Positions 15,504 through 24,109 of a stretch of DNA of 56,621 nucleotides are shown here, one piece after another. Numbering within the stretch: position 1 is the stretch's first letter; each line of letters opens with the position of its first letter. This stretch comes from Akkermansiaceae bacterium (lineage in GTDB: Bacteria > Verrucomicrobiota > Verrucomicrobiia > Verrucomicrobiales > Akkermansiaceae): assembly GCA_903826205.1 (NCBI GenBank), contig CAIKDP010000007.1, forward strand, positions 1 through 56,621, given 5' to 3'. A program made the position numbers and the translations under genes. The notes under the pieces were generated by a model that did no database searches, was not told the origin of the DNA, and worked only from the letters and a program-made list of their open reading frames with translations.

Positions 15504-16928
15504 TGGGGGTGGCACGATGGGTCCGTTTTGGCCGAGCCGGAATTGGAGGTCCTTGCATGTGCCAAACGCCTCAAGGTCAAAACCAGCGCGTTGTGGCGTG
15601 CTCATGGGTGTTAGATTGGCTGCCGGGTCGCTGTGGGGAAAGAAGCGCTTGACGATGCCCACGGTGGTATCGGGTGCGGCGATGAGACGGAGCACCCCGG
15701 CGGCCCGACCGTCGACCAGCAGCGTGGCATTGCCTAACAGCGAAAGGTCGTCGCCGATGAGGCGGGCGTCCACGCAGGAAAGCATGTTGCCGCGCAAGAC
15801 AATGGCGCAACTGCCGCGGTCGAACACGGTATGGTGTTCGCCCTGTTGGATGGTGATGGCGCTGACCTCGGCAAAGCCCTCGCCCTGCCAGGTGCCGGGT
15901 GCCAGCAGCAGCCCGCGGAAACGACTGAAGGCGGCCACCTGCGCCGCCTTGGCCATGCCGTCGCCGGGAAGGGCGAGGGGGGTGGGGGATTGGTTGGGCA
16001 GTTGCGCTTCCAGTTGCAGCGGCAGCCCGTCAAGGAACGCCAGCTTGCCGGCTAACAGGAGCTTGAGCCCGTGGATCGGAGTCTCCACCGGGTTGAGTGA
16101 CAGCACCGGGAATTGCCATCTCAGCGGGGCGGCAAAACCGCTGAGCAAGGGCTCGCCGTGGGCCTTGAGATTGGCCAGATGCAACGAGGAACTGGCCGCC
16201 TCTCCGGCGACCGGCAGGTCTGTCGTGAGGTCGTCGATTTCCAGCAGGGGCACTGCGGATCCGGCCGCAACAAGCCGGAACGAGCCATGGCGGAGATGCA
16301 CCCATTTTGTCGGACGCGGCGGGCCGGGCGGTGGCTTTGGCTGGTGGGCGGGGGGGGGCTTGCCCCCCTCCGCGCCAGGGGTTTCAGGGGCAGGCGGACC
16401 TGCCGCCATCTCACCGGACGTGGCTGGCTGCGTGGGCGCGATTTGGGGGGGCGCTTCGCTTGACGGCGGATGGGCGGCCAGCGATGGTTGACTCGCTTGC
16501 ACCGCAGGCGCCTGCCGGGCCAGATACGACAGCATCTCAACCGACACGACGAGGTGGGGCGATTCGATATCCGCGGCAAGCAGTTCAAAGCGTCCGCGCA
16601 ATAAGGAACGCCACACCGGGGTGAGTCGTATTGAGGCAATGGACAGCAAGGGGTCCGCAATGGCGGGGCGCAATTCAGCGGGTTGGGAGACCTCGATGTC
16701 GCGCAGTGTCAAGCCGTGCCACGGGGACCATGAGGCACCACCCATGCGGGCTTTCAGCCCGATGCGTTGGCTGAGTTTAGCGGCGATTCGATCGCGCCCC
16801 CACGGACTGGTGAGACAGAGATTGCTCAATGCGAGTGCCAGGAGTGGCAGCAGGCAGATCCCTAACAGCCACCCTTTCCAGCGCCTGAAGCCCCGGCGAT
16901 TTGCGCCAACTGGGGCCGCCTGGTTCAT
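15501..16928 (-). CDS. AsmA-like membrane-anchored protein
   Basis: 475 residues. A basic N-terminus and a single membrane segment (WLLGICLLPLLALALSNLCL) are followed by TSPWGRDRIAAKLSQRIGLKARMGGASWSPWHGLTLRDIEV, the pattern of AsmA-type proteins in which the opening helix is followed by a beta-rich domain. A Pro/Ala-rich linker (around residues 155-205) separates two beta-rich parts. AsmA-like proteins act in the periplasm in lipid transport or outer membrane homeostasis; here the specific role is unknown. Its stop codon lies in the first module of the composite element. It is the upstream partner of rsmD and waaA. Confidence 0.65.
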   Translation of the reverse strand: MNQAAPVGANRRGFRRWKGWLLGICLLPLLALALSNLCLTSPWGRDRIAAKLSQRIGLKARMGGASWSPWHGLTLRDIEVSQPAELRPAIADPLLSIASIRLTPVWRSLLRGRFELLAADIESPHLVVSVEMLSYLARQAPAVQASQPSLAAHPPSSEAPPQIAPTQPATSGEMAAGPPAPETPGAEGGKPPPAHQPKPPPGPPRPTKWVHLRHGSFRLVAAGSAVPLLEIDDLTTDLPVAGEAASSSLHLANLKAHGEPLLSGFAAPLRWQFPVLSLNPVETPIHGLKLLLAGKLAFLDGLPLQLEAQLPNQSPTPLALPGDGMAKAAQVAAFSRFRGLLLAPGTWQGEGFAEVSAITIQQGEHHTVFDRGSCAIVLRGNMLSCVDARLIGDDLSLLGNATLLVDGRAAGVLRLIAAPDTTVGIVKRFFPHSDPAANLTPMSTPQRAGFDLEAFGTCKDLQFRLGQNGPIVPPP

Positions 16929-16940
16929 GGCTTGTTTGCC

Positions 16941-17747
16941 TTAGCGCTTGGGCGCGGGCTTGGGCTTGGGCGCGGGCTTGGGACTAGGTGGGGTGGGCTC
17001 CGTGGAATCGCCTGGCTCGGTGCGGCCGGCCTTTGGGGGGGGCAGCTTGAGGTATCCGGCTTTGCCGAGAACGAAGCGCACGGCCACGCTCTTGTCGACG
17101 ATGCGGGTGCCCTCGCTGGAAACCTCTTGGAACCGATAGACCACGAGACCGTACTTGTTGCCCTCAAAGCGACCCAAGGCGATGTTCTCCTTGGTTTTGC
17201 CGAGGGAGGTCTCCTCTTCAAATTTCCATTCATTGCCGGACCAGGCGCCGAGGATGCTATCGGCATCGGCCTTGATATCGTCGATGCGTTTGAGTTCACC
17301 GTTAGGCGAGCTGAAGTTGTCGTCTTTTTCGTGATAGCGAAGGTTGGCGATGCTGCTGGCCGAGCCAGTGGCGACGAGAGTCCAGGCGCCGCCGAGTGTC
17401 TCCCGCAACAGCAGATTCACTTCTTCCAGCGGCTTGAATTCACGCTTGCTCCAGAGTTTGCGGTACTCGTCGTATTCTTCCTTGGTGAGGCCGATTTTGT
17501 CATGAAACGGCAGGGGCACGCCCGGCTTCGCTTGCGCGGAGAATTCCTTGAACCACTTCGGGTCCTGACGGGCTGCCGCCTCGACTTTGGCAACATACTT
17601 ATCGATCTCGGGTGGGGGCAGCACGATCCCGACTTGGGCGGACACGGGAATGTCTTTCTCCAGCAAGCCGGCGAAGATCTTGGGGGTTTCCGCGGCGGAA
17701 ACAACTGAAACAAGCGCGCTGGCCAATAATGGGAAATGGAATTTCAT
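16941..17747 (-). CDS. Secreted protein with basic Pro/Lys-rich tail, function unknown
   Basis: 268 residues with signal peptide MKFHFPLLASALVSVVSAAE. A soluble domain of about 220 residues follows, with no recognised motif. The end is a Pro/Lys tail (PSPKPAPKPKPAPKR) that could interact with peptidoglycan or the membrane surface. It lies 12 bp upstream of the AsmA-like gene on the same strand, so it is probably co-transcribed with it. The ATG at 17747 is chosen because it gives the signal peptide; the frame is open further upstream without protein character. Confidence 0.7.
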   Translation of the reverse strand: MKFHFPLLASALVSVVSAAETPKIFAGLLEKDIPVSAQVGIVLPPPEIDKYVAKVEAAARQDPKWFKEFSAQAKPGVPLPFHDKIGLTKEEYDEYRKLWSKREFKPLEEVNLLLRETLGGAWTLVATGSASSIANLRYHEKDDNFSSPNGELKRIDDIKADADSILGAWSGNEWKFEEETSLGKTKENIALGRFEGNKYGLVVYRFQEVSSEGTRIVDKSVAVRFVLGKAGYLKLPPPKAGRTEPGDSTEPTPPSPKPAPKPKPAPKR

Positions 17748-17820
17748 GAATGGTGGGACGGGTGGCGGGAAAGATGGCTGGTATGGAGTGGAATTCAAGC
17801 GGCAATGCGCGGCGGAACGA

Positions 17821-20040
17821 TTATTGGGGTTCACCCTTGGGAAAAATCCCGGCGAGGGATGTTTCCTGCTGCTTATCCATCCACAGTTCCAGCGCCGCCT
17901 GCATCGGCGCGAGCACTTCAGGACGCGCCGCCGCCAGATCTTGCTCGCCGTGCGGGTCCGCCGCCAGATGGAACAAGCCAAAATGGCGCGGCCCTTGCCG
18001 CGTGGGGGTGCAGACCAATTTCCAATCGCGGGTGCGCAGGCAGCGTTGTTTGGCCTGTACCAGGCGCTCGCGGTATTTTTCCTTGAGCACGAATTGATAA
18101 TTGAAGGTTTTGTCGATGCCGGTGAGTTCGTCCATGGGCGGCAGTGGCGGACGCTCCACCCCAGCCACCTTGAATTGGATGAAGGGAAACCCCGTCTCGC
18201 CATAAAACGGCCGGGTCTCCGGCGTGGCGCCGCCTTTCAGCCAAGCGGCGAAGCTTTGGCCTTCCCATGCGGCCGGCTTCGCCACGCCCACCCAATCGGC
18301 AAGCGTCGGCATCACATCGATCATGCGCACGGTTTCCTCGATGACACGTGGTGCCAACCCCGGAATATGCACGATCATGGGCACCCGGTTGGCTTGGCCG
18401 CCGCCGTTGAAGGTCAGTCCGTGGCCAAGCGTCACGCCCGGTTCATAGAGGTCATCGCCGTGGTCGGCGGTGATGATGACGATCGTGTTGTCGTCCAATC
18501 CGTCGCGCTTGAGTGCCGCCAGCACCCGGCCCACGCAATCGTCAAACTGCCGCGTGCAGCCGTCGTAGAGGGCGCGGATTTGCGCCACTTCCGGCGGCGG
18601 CAGGGCTTTCCATTTGGATTCCAGATCGGTGCCGCCGATAAAGGCGTCGATGTCAAAATCCACACCGTTTTTGTTGCGGCCGCGGTACGCGGGATCGCTG
18701 AAGAGGCTGCAGTAGGGTTCCTGACTGCGATAGGGCAGATGGTTGCAGGAAAAAAACACATGCCAGAAAAACGGCCGCGGTGACTTGGCCGCCTTGGCCA
18801 GGCGTTCTTCCACACGCCCGGTGACCACCTCCGGCGTGACAAACTGCGCAAACGATTTGAGCTGCGGAAAGAGTTGGTATCCCAGCGCGTTGTCGAAAAA
18901 CAACGGCACCACAAAGTGCGCCATGACCACCGCCTGACTCATGTAGATCTTGAAATTGTCAAACGTGGAAACCGATATGTCCTCAAAGCCCAGCGGCAGC
19001 ACCTCATAGTAGCCGGCGCACCAATCGCCGATGGCGGCGGTGTCGTAGCCGTTCTCATGCAGGATTTTCGCCATCGGCACCACCTGGCGGCTCGTGTGAT
19101 CCACGGTTTTCCGGTCCGGATACATCTGGCGGATGCCGTGGGTCTGCGGGTATTGGGAGGCCATCAGCGACACTCCCGACTCCATGGTGGAGGCAATCGG
19201 CGCATAGCAACTGGCGAAGCGGATGGAGCGGGACGCCAGTTCATCAATCTGCGGCGAAACCCCGGCGGCCGCCGCGCCTGCCGTCCGCGCCGGGCGGTAT
19301 CCGGCGCAGCCGAGTTTGTCGCCACGCAAGGAATCCGACGCGAGTATCAGGATGTTGGGTGGTTTGCCTTGGGTCATCCCGCCGGCGGGTCCGCCGTGTG
19401 GCCGCAGCGCCATGCCGCAGCCCACTCCCGCAACCACCAACACACCGGCCACCAGCCAACCCTTGCGCCCGCGCCGCTGGACTTGCCAAAACAGCGTGGC
19501 GCCCAGCACCAGCAACGGCAGCACCGTGAACAGCCCGTAATACGTCGCCGGCTTGGCCGCCTCCGGGAGTCTTTCTAACATGCGGAAATACCAACTCCCG
19601 AAACTCTCGGCGTTGAGAAAATAGGGACGGGTATCCAGCAGGCGCAGCGTGCAGTAGCCTTGCACGAGGGCGCCCAGCAGTACGCCGCGCAGTGCGACCG
19701 CCCAAAAACCCCGGTGTTTCGAGCAGGCGGTCCACCATGCCACCATGGGCTGCAACAAATACGCCCCGACCAGTGTCAGAATGGCATAGGCCAGAACCAT
19801 TTGCAGGTTCTGCCTAACGAGAAACCCGAGATACTCATCCCGCGCGAGGGCGCTGAACTTGTTTTCCATGCCGCCCGCCTGGTGCGCCAGACGCCACAGG
19901 GACGCCGCGTATTGATAGACAAAAAACCCGGCGACCCCGGTCATTACCGGTAGATAGCGGGCGGCCGGCCCGGCTGTTCGGGCCGCTTCAGCAGGTGGGG
20001 TTTGTGGGCTCAACGCGCCGACTCTTGCAGGATCAGTCAT
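17821..20040 (-). CDS. Membrane-bound sulfatase / alkaline phosphatase superfamily enzyme (LtaS-like layout)
   Basis: 739 residues: about five N-terminal membrane segments (residues 30-220), then a large extracytoplasmic domain. The metal-binding opening NILILASDSLRGDKLG places the first Asp near residue 236. Later metal residues appear in TADHGDDLYEPGVTLGHG. The nucleophile region reads CYAPIASTMESGVSLMASQYPQTHG, so the sulfatase C/S-x-P-x-R motif is absent and a Ser/Thr near residue 284 is the likely nucleophile. That fits phosphoglycerol or phosphoethanolamine transferases more than sulfatases. The start is set by 5-bp spacing from the preceding gene. Substrate unknown; a role in modifying envelope lipids or glycans is inference. 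Confidence 0.75.
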   Translation of the reverse strand: MTDPARVGALSPQTPPAEAARTAGPAARYLPVMTGVAGFFVYQYAASLWRLAHQAGGMENKFSALARDEYLGFLVRQNLQMVLAYAILTLVGAYLLQPMVAWWTACSKHRGFWAVALRGVLLGALVQGYCTLRLLDTRPYFLNAESFGSWYFRMLERLPEAAKPATYYGLFTVLPLLVLGATLFWQVQRRGRKGWLVAGVLVVAGVGCGMALRPHGGPAGGMTQGKPPNILILASDSLRGDKLGCAGYRPARTAGAAAAGVSPQIDELASRSIRFASCYAPIASTMESGVSLMASQYPQTHGIRQMYPDRKTVDHTSRQVVPMAKILHENGYDTAAIGDWCAGYYEVLPLGFEDISVSTFDNFKIYMSQAVVMAHFVVPLFFDNALGYQLFPQLKSFAQFVTPEVVTGRVEERLAKAAKSPRPFFWHVFFSCNHLPYRSQEPYCSLFSDPAYRGRNKNGVDFDIDAFIGGTDLESKWKALPPPEVAQIRALYDGCTRQFDDCVGRVLAALKRDGLDDNTIVIITADHGDDLYEPGVTLGHGLTFNGGGQANRVPMIVHIPGLAPRVIEETVRMIDVMPTLADWVGVAKPAAWEGQSFAAWLKGGATPETRPFYGETGFPFIQFKVAGVERPPLPPMDELTGIDKTFNYQFVLKEKYRERLVQAKQRCLRTRDWKLVCTPTRQGPRHFGLFHLAADPHGEQDLAAARPEVLAPMQAALELWMDKQQETSLAGIFPKGEPQ

Positions 20041-20045
20041 GGGAA

Positions 20046-21152
20046 TCAAGAGCCGGAATCCGGAGGGTCCTCGTAAATCCACCGCGGGCTCAACACTTTC
20101 TCGATGAGCACGCCGCGCCGCGATTGCACGTCGGGTGGAACTTTCAGCTGCAAGATCACGGCGGCCTGGGGTGTCGCGCTTTTTCCAATCAGCGCCAGCA
20201 GGGTTGTTGCCACCTGCCCCCCCCGCGGGGTATAGCCGAAAAGCGTTTCCTCCCCGTTGCGCGTCGTCAACCGGAACGACGCCCAGCGGTTGGAATCTGT
20301 AAACTCATGGCTGTAAAAATGATCCTCTTCCACCACCAGCCGGAAATCCATCGGTGATCCCGGCGCTCGTTGCTTGGCGTAGTCATCCCATGGCATGGGT
20401 TGGTAAATCACCGCCGCTTCCCAATCCACCAGCAGACTCCCGTCCTCCGTCTCCTCCAGCACAAATTCCTTGGTATTGCCGTCACCCAGCACCACGGGCA
20501 ACTCCCAGAAATTGCGCTTGCTGTCCATCTCGGTCCCGCGGATGGTCGCAACCCTGGCAAACCCTAACGGTTTGAACGGGTGCTGCGCATAGTATTGTTC
20601 CATCAAGGGATGGACCCGCGCCGGATGGCGCACCATCGGCAGCAGTGCCTGCAGCGAGGTGGCTTCACAGTACGCCTTTACCGTCGCCTCCATGCGTTGG
20701 AGCAGGCGTTCCATCTCCCGATCCTTCTCCGCGCTTTGATTGGCCGCTTGCACTGCTTCCTGATGCGCGCCCGCCACCAGCGGCTCCGCTTCCTGGACGT
20801 GGGTGACCGACCAGATAACCGCCCCGGTCAGAAGCAGTCCGAGCAAGGCGAACCACCCCCATGGCACGGGCTCACGTTGGGCCGAGACACGGCCCCAGGC
20901 ATCTTCACCTGTAACTGGCGCCGCCGGCTCCGGCACCCGCAACAGTTCCGGCCCCGGTTCATGCGTCCGCCGGCTGTCCATGGCCGCCACTGCTGGGATT
21001 TCCAGACGCTCCACCAGGCGGTGGTGAGCGGTCGGCGCCTCGGGAATCAAACGCACCGGCTGTGGCTCGCTACCCAGACGAATGACCGCCAGTTCGGGCA
21101 CCGGATCGTCATCGACCGGCCTCACCTCCATCGGCTTTCTCACTCGCGGCAT
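20046..21152 (-). CDS. Single-pass membrane protein of unknown function
   Basis: 368 residues. About 95 N-terminal residues are rich in Pro, Glu and Arg and should be cytoplasmic. One membrane segment follows (WFALLGLLLTGAVIWSVTHV), then a coiled-coil-prone stretch (HQEAVQAANQSAEKDREMERLLQRMEATVKAYC) and a C-terminal domain of about 200 residues. No family recognised. It ends 5 bp before the membrane sulfatase/phosphatase-superfamily gene, so the two very likely form an operon and may form a complex. It is divergent from the MGDG-synthase-like gene across a 77-bp gap. Confidence 0.65.
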   Translation of the reverse strand: MPRVRKPMEVRPVDDDPVPELAVIRLGSEPQPVRLIPEAPTAHHRLVERLEIPAVAAMDSRRTHEPGPELLRVPEPAAPVTGEDAWGRVSAQREPVPWGWFALLGLLLTGAVIWSVTHVQEAEPLVAGAHQEAVQAANQSAEKDREMERLLQRMEATVKAYCEATSLQALLPMVRHPARVHPLMEQYYAQHPFKPLGFARVATIRGTEMDSKRNFWELPVVLGDGNTKEFVLEETEDGSLLVDWEAAVIYQPMPWDDYAKQRAPGSPMDFRLVVEEDHFYSHEFTDSNRWASFRLTTRNGEETLFGYTPRGGQVATTLLALIGKSATPQAAVILQLKVPPDVQSRRGVLIEKVLSPRWIYEDPPDSGS

Positions 21153-21229
21153 GCTCGCCCAAGATTAGCCCAAAATGGCCATCGACGCAATGCCGCAATC
21201 CGCCTAAAGTCCCGCCGAGACCACCCGCC

Positions 21230-22366
21230 ATGCCGAATCCTTCGCGTTTGCTCATTCTGACCGCCGCCTTCGGCGAGGGACACAATAGCGCCGCGAGAAA
21301 TCTCGCCCTTGCCCTCACCGCCGCCGGGGCCGAAACCCGCGTTTGTGACCCTTGCCTGCTCGGCACGCCATGGGTCACGCAGGTCCTCAGCCGGCTCTAC
21401 CGCTTCGCCACGGATTATCTCCCGCACGTTTGGAAGTATATCTATGATTCCATCGACCGCATTGATTTGAGCCGCACCGGCACCTTCATGTCACGCAAGC
21501 CCCAGCGCCTGCTGGCCACGCTCATCGACGATTATCAACCCACCGCCATCGTCAGCACCTATCCGCTTTACCCCTACCTGCTGCAGCGCATTTTCCACGA
21601 CACCGGCAAACATCTCCCGGTTTTCACCGTGGTCACCGACTCCATGGAAATCAACTCCGCCTGGCTGCGTGCTCCCAGTGATTGCTGGCTGGTCACCGAC
21701 CCTGCCACGCGCCAGGCGATGATCCGCAGCCAACTCCCTGCCGAACGCATCATCGACACCGGGTTTCCCGTCAATCCGGAGTTTGCCAGAATCACCCCGC
21801 TCGATGCGGCGGATCCTTGTGAACCCTTTCGCGTCTTGTTTTTTCCCACGGCCCGGCACCAAACCTTCGTCGCCAATGCGGCTGCCATCCTCGACGCCTC
21901 ACCGGCCGTGCGCCTCACCTTGGGCCTCGGGAAAAATGTCAAACTCCTGCATGCCGCCGCCCGCAAGCTCCAACAAGCCTATCCGCGCCGCGTCCGCATC
22001 ATGGGTTGGACCCGCCGCATCCCCCACCTCCTCACCCATCACCACCTCGTCGTTGGCAAGGCCGGGGGGGCCACCGTCCACGAGGCGATCGCCGCCCATT
22101 GCCCGATGCTCATCCACCACCTTGTGCCTGGCCAGGAGGAAGGCAATCTGCGTCTGCTCGAAGCGATCGGCAGCGGCAGCCTCGCCGCCACCCCCGCCAT
22201 TCTCACCGCCAAACTCAGGGCCATCCTCACCGGTCATGCGGCCTCCTGGCGGTCGATGAAACACGCCCTCGCCAGCCACAACCGCAATGCCGGCGCCATC
22301 GTCGCCGCCCGCTTTATCCTGGAAAAGACAGATAACTTGAAGACACAAGATGCAAGAGAAGAGTGA
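21230..22366 (+). CDS. MGDG synthase-type glycosyltransferase (GT28-like)
   Basis: 378 residues of a GT-B glycosyltransferase related to monogalactosyldiacylglycerol synthase and UgtP/MurG. The N-terminal segment LLILTAAFGEGHNSAARNLALAL is the family's acceptor-lipid motif. The C-terminal sugar-nucleotide site is VVGKAGGATVHEAIAAHCPMLIHHLVPGQEEGN. It probably transfers a hexose to diacylglycerol at the inner face of the membrane. The last codons (NLKTQDAREE then TGA) lie in the first module of a composite repeat, so the repeat has supplied the C-terminus. Divergent neighbours on the left are membrane proteins that could act on the same lipids. Confidence 0.85.
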   Translation: MPNPSRLLILTAAFGEGHNSAARNLALALTAAGAETRVCDPCLLGTPWVTQVLSRLYRFATDYLPHVWKYIYDSIDRIDLSRTGTFMSRKPQRLLATLIDDYQPTAIVSTYPLYPYLLQRIFHDTGKHLPVFTVVTDSMEINSAWLRAPSDCWLVTDPATRQAMIRSQLPAERIIDTGFPVNPEFARITPLDAADPCEPFRVLFFPTARHQTFVANAAAILDASPAVRLTLGLGKNVKLLHAAARKLQQAYPRRVRIMGWTRRIPHLLTHHHLVVGKAGGATVHEAIAAHCPMLIHHLVPGQEEGNLRLLEAIGSGSLAATPAILTAKLRAILTGHAASWRSMKHALASHNRNAGAIVAARFILEKTDNLKTQDAREE

Positions 22367-22494
22367 TCAGTTATCAGTTATCAGTTATCAGTTATCAGTT
22401 ATCAGTTATCAGTTATCAGTCCCATAGGTCCCATCAGTCTCATTCTTCCTCTTCCAATAACCCATAACTGATAACTTCTAACTCTTCCTCCCCC
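22336..22494 (+). repeat. Composite intergenic element filling the gap before the HAD gene
   Basis: The modules in order are TTGAAGACACAAGATG (inside the 3' end of the upstream gene), GAGAAGAGTGATCAG, seven perfect TTATCAG units (22371-22419), TCCCATAGGTCCCATCAGTCTCATTC, CAATAACCCATAACTGATAAC, and TCTAACTCTTCCTCCCCC, which touches the ATG at 22495. CAGTTATCAG can pair with the downstream CTGATAAC. It matches the element at 15381-15503 module by module. Confidence 0.92.
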
Positions 22495-23115
22495 ATGACC
22501 TTCCTCATTGATATCGGCCGCGTCTTGCTGGACTTTGATTTTGAGTCCCTGCTGGGCCGCTTGCTGCCGCCGGATACCGCGGCGCCCCTGCAACGCCTGG
22601 CTATAATGTTAGCTCGTAAGGATGACTTTGAAACCGGTGCCCTCGATCCGGAATCCTTCATCGAATGGGCCTTGGAGGTGCTTGGCAGCACTGCCAGCCC
22701 CGACGCGTTCCGCCACGCCTGGCGACACATCTTCACCCCCAACCTGCCAATGTGGCAAACCGTCCGCGAACTCGCCGCCGCCGGTCACCGGCTCATTCTC
22801 TTTTCCAACACCAACGCCATTCACTGCCCGTGGGCGTTTGAGTATTACCCTCAATTTTCCCTCTTCCATGCCGCCGTCCTGTCTTATGAGGTCGGGGCCG
22901 TCAAGCCCGACCCCGCGATCTATCAGTACGCCATCGATACCTATCAACTCGATCCCGCCACCACCCTCTACATCGACGATCTGGCGGACAACATTGCCAC
23001 GGGCCGCGCCCACGGCTTCCATTGCTTCCAATACGATCTGGCAGATCATCCCGCCTTCCTGCAGTGGCTGCGCCAGGAAAGGGTTGCTATAGCTCCACCA
23101 ACCGGCCGGTCCTGA
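22495..23115 (+). CDS. HAD-superfamily hydrolase (subfamily IA-like)
   Basis: 206 residues. Motif I is LIDIGRVLLDFD, with the nucleophile Asp and a Gly in place of the usual second Asp, as in YihX-type enzymes. Motif II is LFSNTN, motif III the Lys in GAVKPDPAIY, and motif IV YIDDLADNI. The helical cap lies between motifs I and II. It probably hydrolyses a sugar phosphate or similar small phosphate. Its last 29 bp overlap, tail to tail, the Gfo/Idh gene on the opposite strand. Confidence 0.88.
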   Translation: MTFLIDIGRVLLDFDFESLLGRLLPPDTAAPLQRLAIMLARKDDFETGALDPESFIEWALEVLGSTASPDAFRHAWRHIFTPNLPMWQTVRELAAAGHRLILFSNTNAIHCPWAFEYYPQFSLFHAAVLSYEVGAVKPDPAIYQYAIDTYQLDPATTLYIDDLADNIATGRAHGFHCFQYDLADHPAFLQWLRQERVAIAPPTGRS

Positions 23116-24109
23116 CCGACTCGTCTTCGGCTTCGCAGATCTCCACGGCGCTGGCACCGTCGTGCGCGGTGACGATGGCGGGCGCCTGGTGCCCGGCGAT
23201 GCACTTGAGCATGTAGCTGAGTTCCCCCAGATAGCCATCGCCGGGTTCGACGGTGAGGGCGCGCGGCGCCTGGCCTTTCTCAAACAGACGCAAGCCTTCG
23301 CTGGCGTGCCTGCTGTTGAAGTCCAGCGTGGCGTTCTCGAAGATGACGGTGAATGCCATTTCAAATCCCTGGCCGTCGCCCATCAACCAACTTCCTTCCG
23401 CGGACACCGCCGCTCCACAGGCCACCTGATATTGCGCCATCACATGGTCAATCGCCCCGCTGTAATGCGACACCCCTTGCGCAAACACCGCCTGCGGCCG
23501 CCCAAAACAAAATTGCACAAAGTCCGCGTCGTGGATGTGCAGATCCAGGATGGCTCCGCCGGATTTCGCGCCGTCAAAAAAATGTTCCCGCCCCCAGGCC
23601 GGCGGCTCGGACACGCGGCGGAAGCGCGCCGCCAGCACCCGGCCGTAGGTCATCTCATCGATGGCTTGTTTGAGCCGCACATACTCGGGCCAGAAGCGGA
23701 TGCACATGGCCGGCATGAAATATCCCTGGGCGGTGGCCGCCACCTCGGCGATCTCGCGCGCGGCGGCGGCGGTGCGCGCCAGCGGTTTCTCACAGATGAC
23801 GTGCTTGCCGGCCTTGAGCGCGGCGATCGCCAGTTGCGGGTGCGCCAGCGTCGGTACACAGATATCTATCAGGTCGATGGCCGGGTCCGCCAACAGTTCG
23901 TCCAGATGGCGGGTCGCTTTCACCCGGGTCATGTCGAAGGTCAGGCGGTCATCGCTGCCGATGTTGCCGCCGGTAGCGTCTAACACGCCATCGAGCGGCA
24001 GGCGCACGGCATCACAGAGCGCCGCGATGCGGGCGTTGGGGAGATTGCGGTAGGCCTTGAGGTGGGTGATGCCCATGCAGCCCAGGCCGACAACGGCGAC
24101 GTTGATCAT
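23087..24109 (-). CDS. Gfo/Idh/MocA-family oxidoreductase
   Basis: 340 residues. The NAD(P)-binding fingerprint is VAVVGLGCMGITHLKAYRN at the N-terminus, and the family EKP motif is in VICEKPLART. The C-terminal alpha/beta substrate domain has a His-containing segment DLHIHDADFVQF expected at the active site. It oxidises or reduces a sugar or inositol derivative. It overlaps the sugar isomerase gene by 4 bp (ATGA), so the two are translationally coupled and likely work in one sugar pathway. The frame continues upstream to 24253, but the ATG at 24109 fits the fingerprint and the coupling. Confidence 0.9.
   Translation of the reverse strand: MINVAVVGLGCMGITHLKAYRNLPNARIAALCDAVRLPLDGVLDATGGNIGSDDRLTFDMTRVKATRHLDELLADPAIDLIDICVPTLAHPQLAIAALKAGKHVICEKPLARTAAAAREIAEVAATAQGYFMPAMCIRFWPEYVRLKQAIDEMTYGRVLAARFRRVSEPPAWGREHFFDGAKSGGAILDLHIHDADFVQFCFGRPQAVFAQGVSHYSGAIDHVMAQYQVACGAAVSAEGSWLMGDGQGFEMAFTVIFENATLDFNSRHASEGLRLFEKGQAPRALTVEPGDGYLGELSYMLKCIAGHQAPAIVTAHDGASAVEICEAEDESVRTGRLVEL

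Noticed and set aside
14823-17747. rsmD, waaA, AsmA-like and secreted protein region considered as one specialised system
   Set aside because: The shared strand and short gaps suggest a transcript, but the functions (rRNA methylation, LPS core, envelope) are ordinary housekeeping roles without a common theme.
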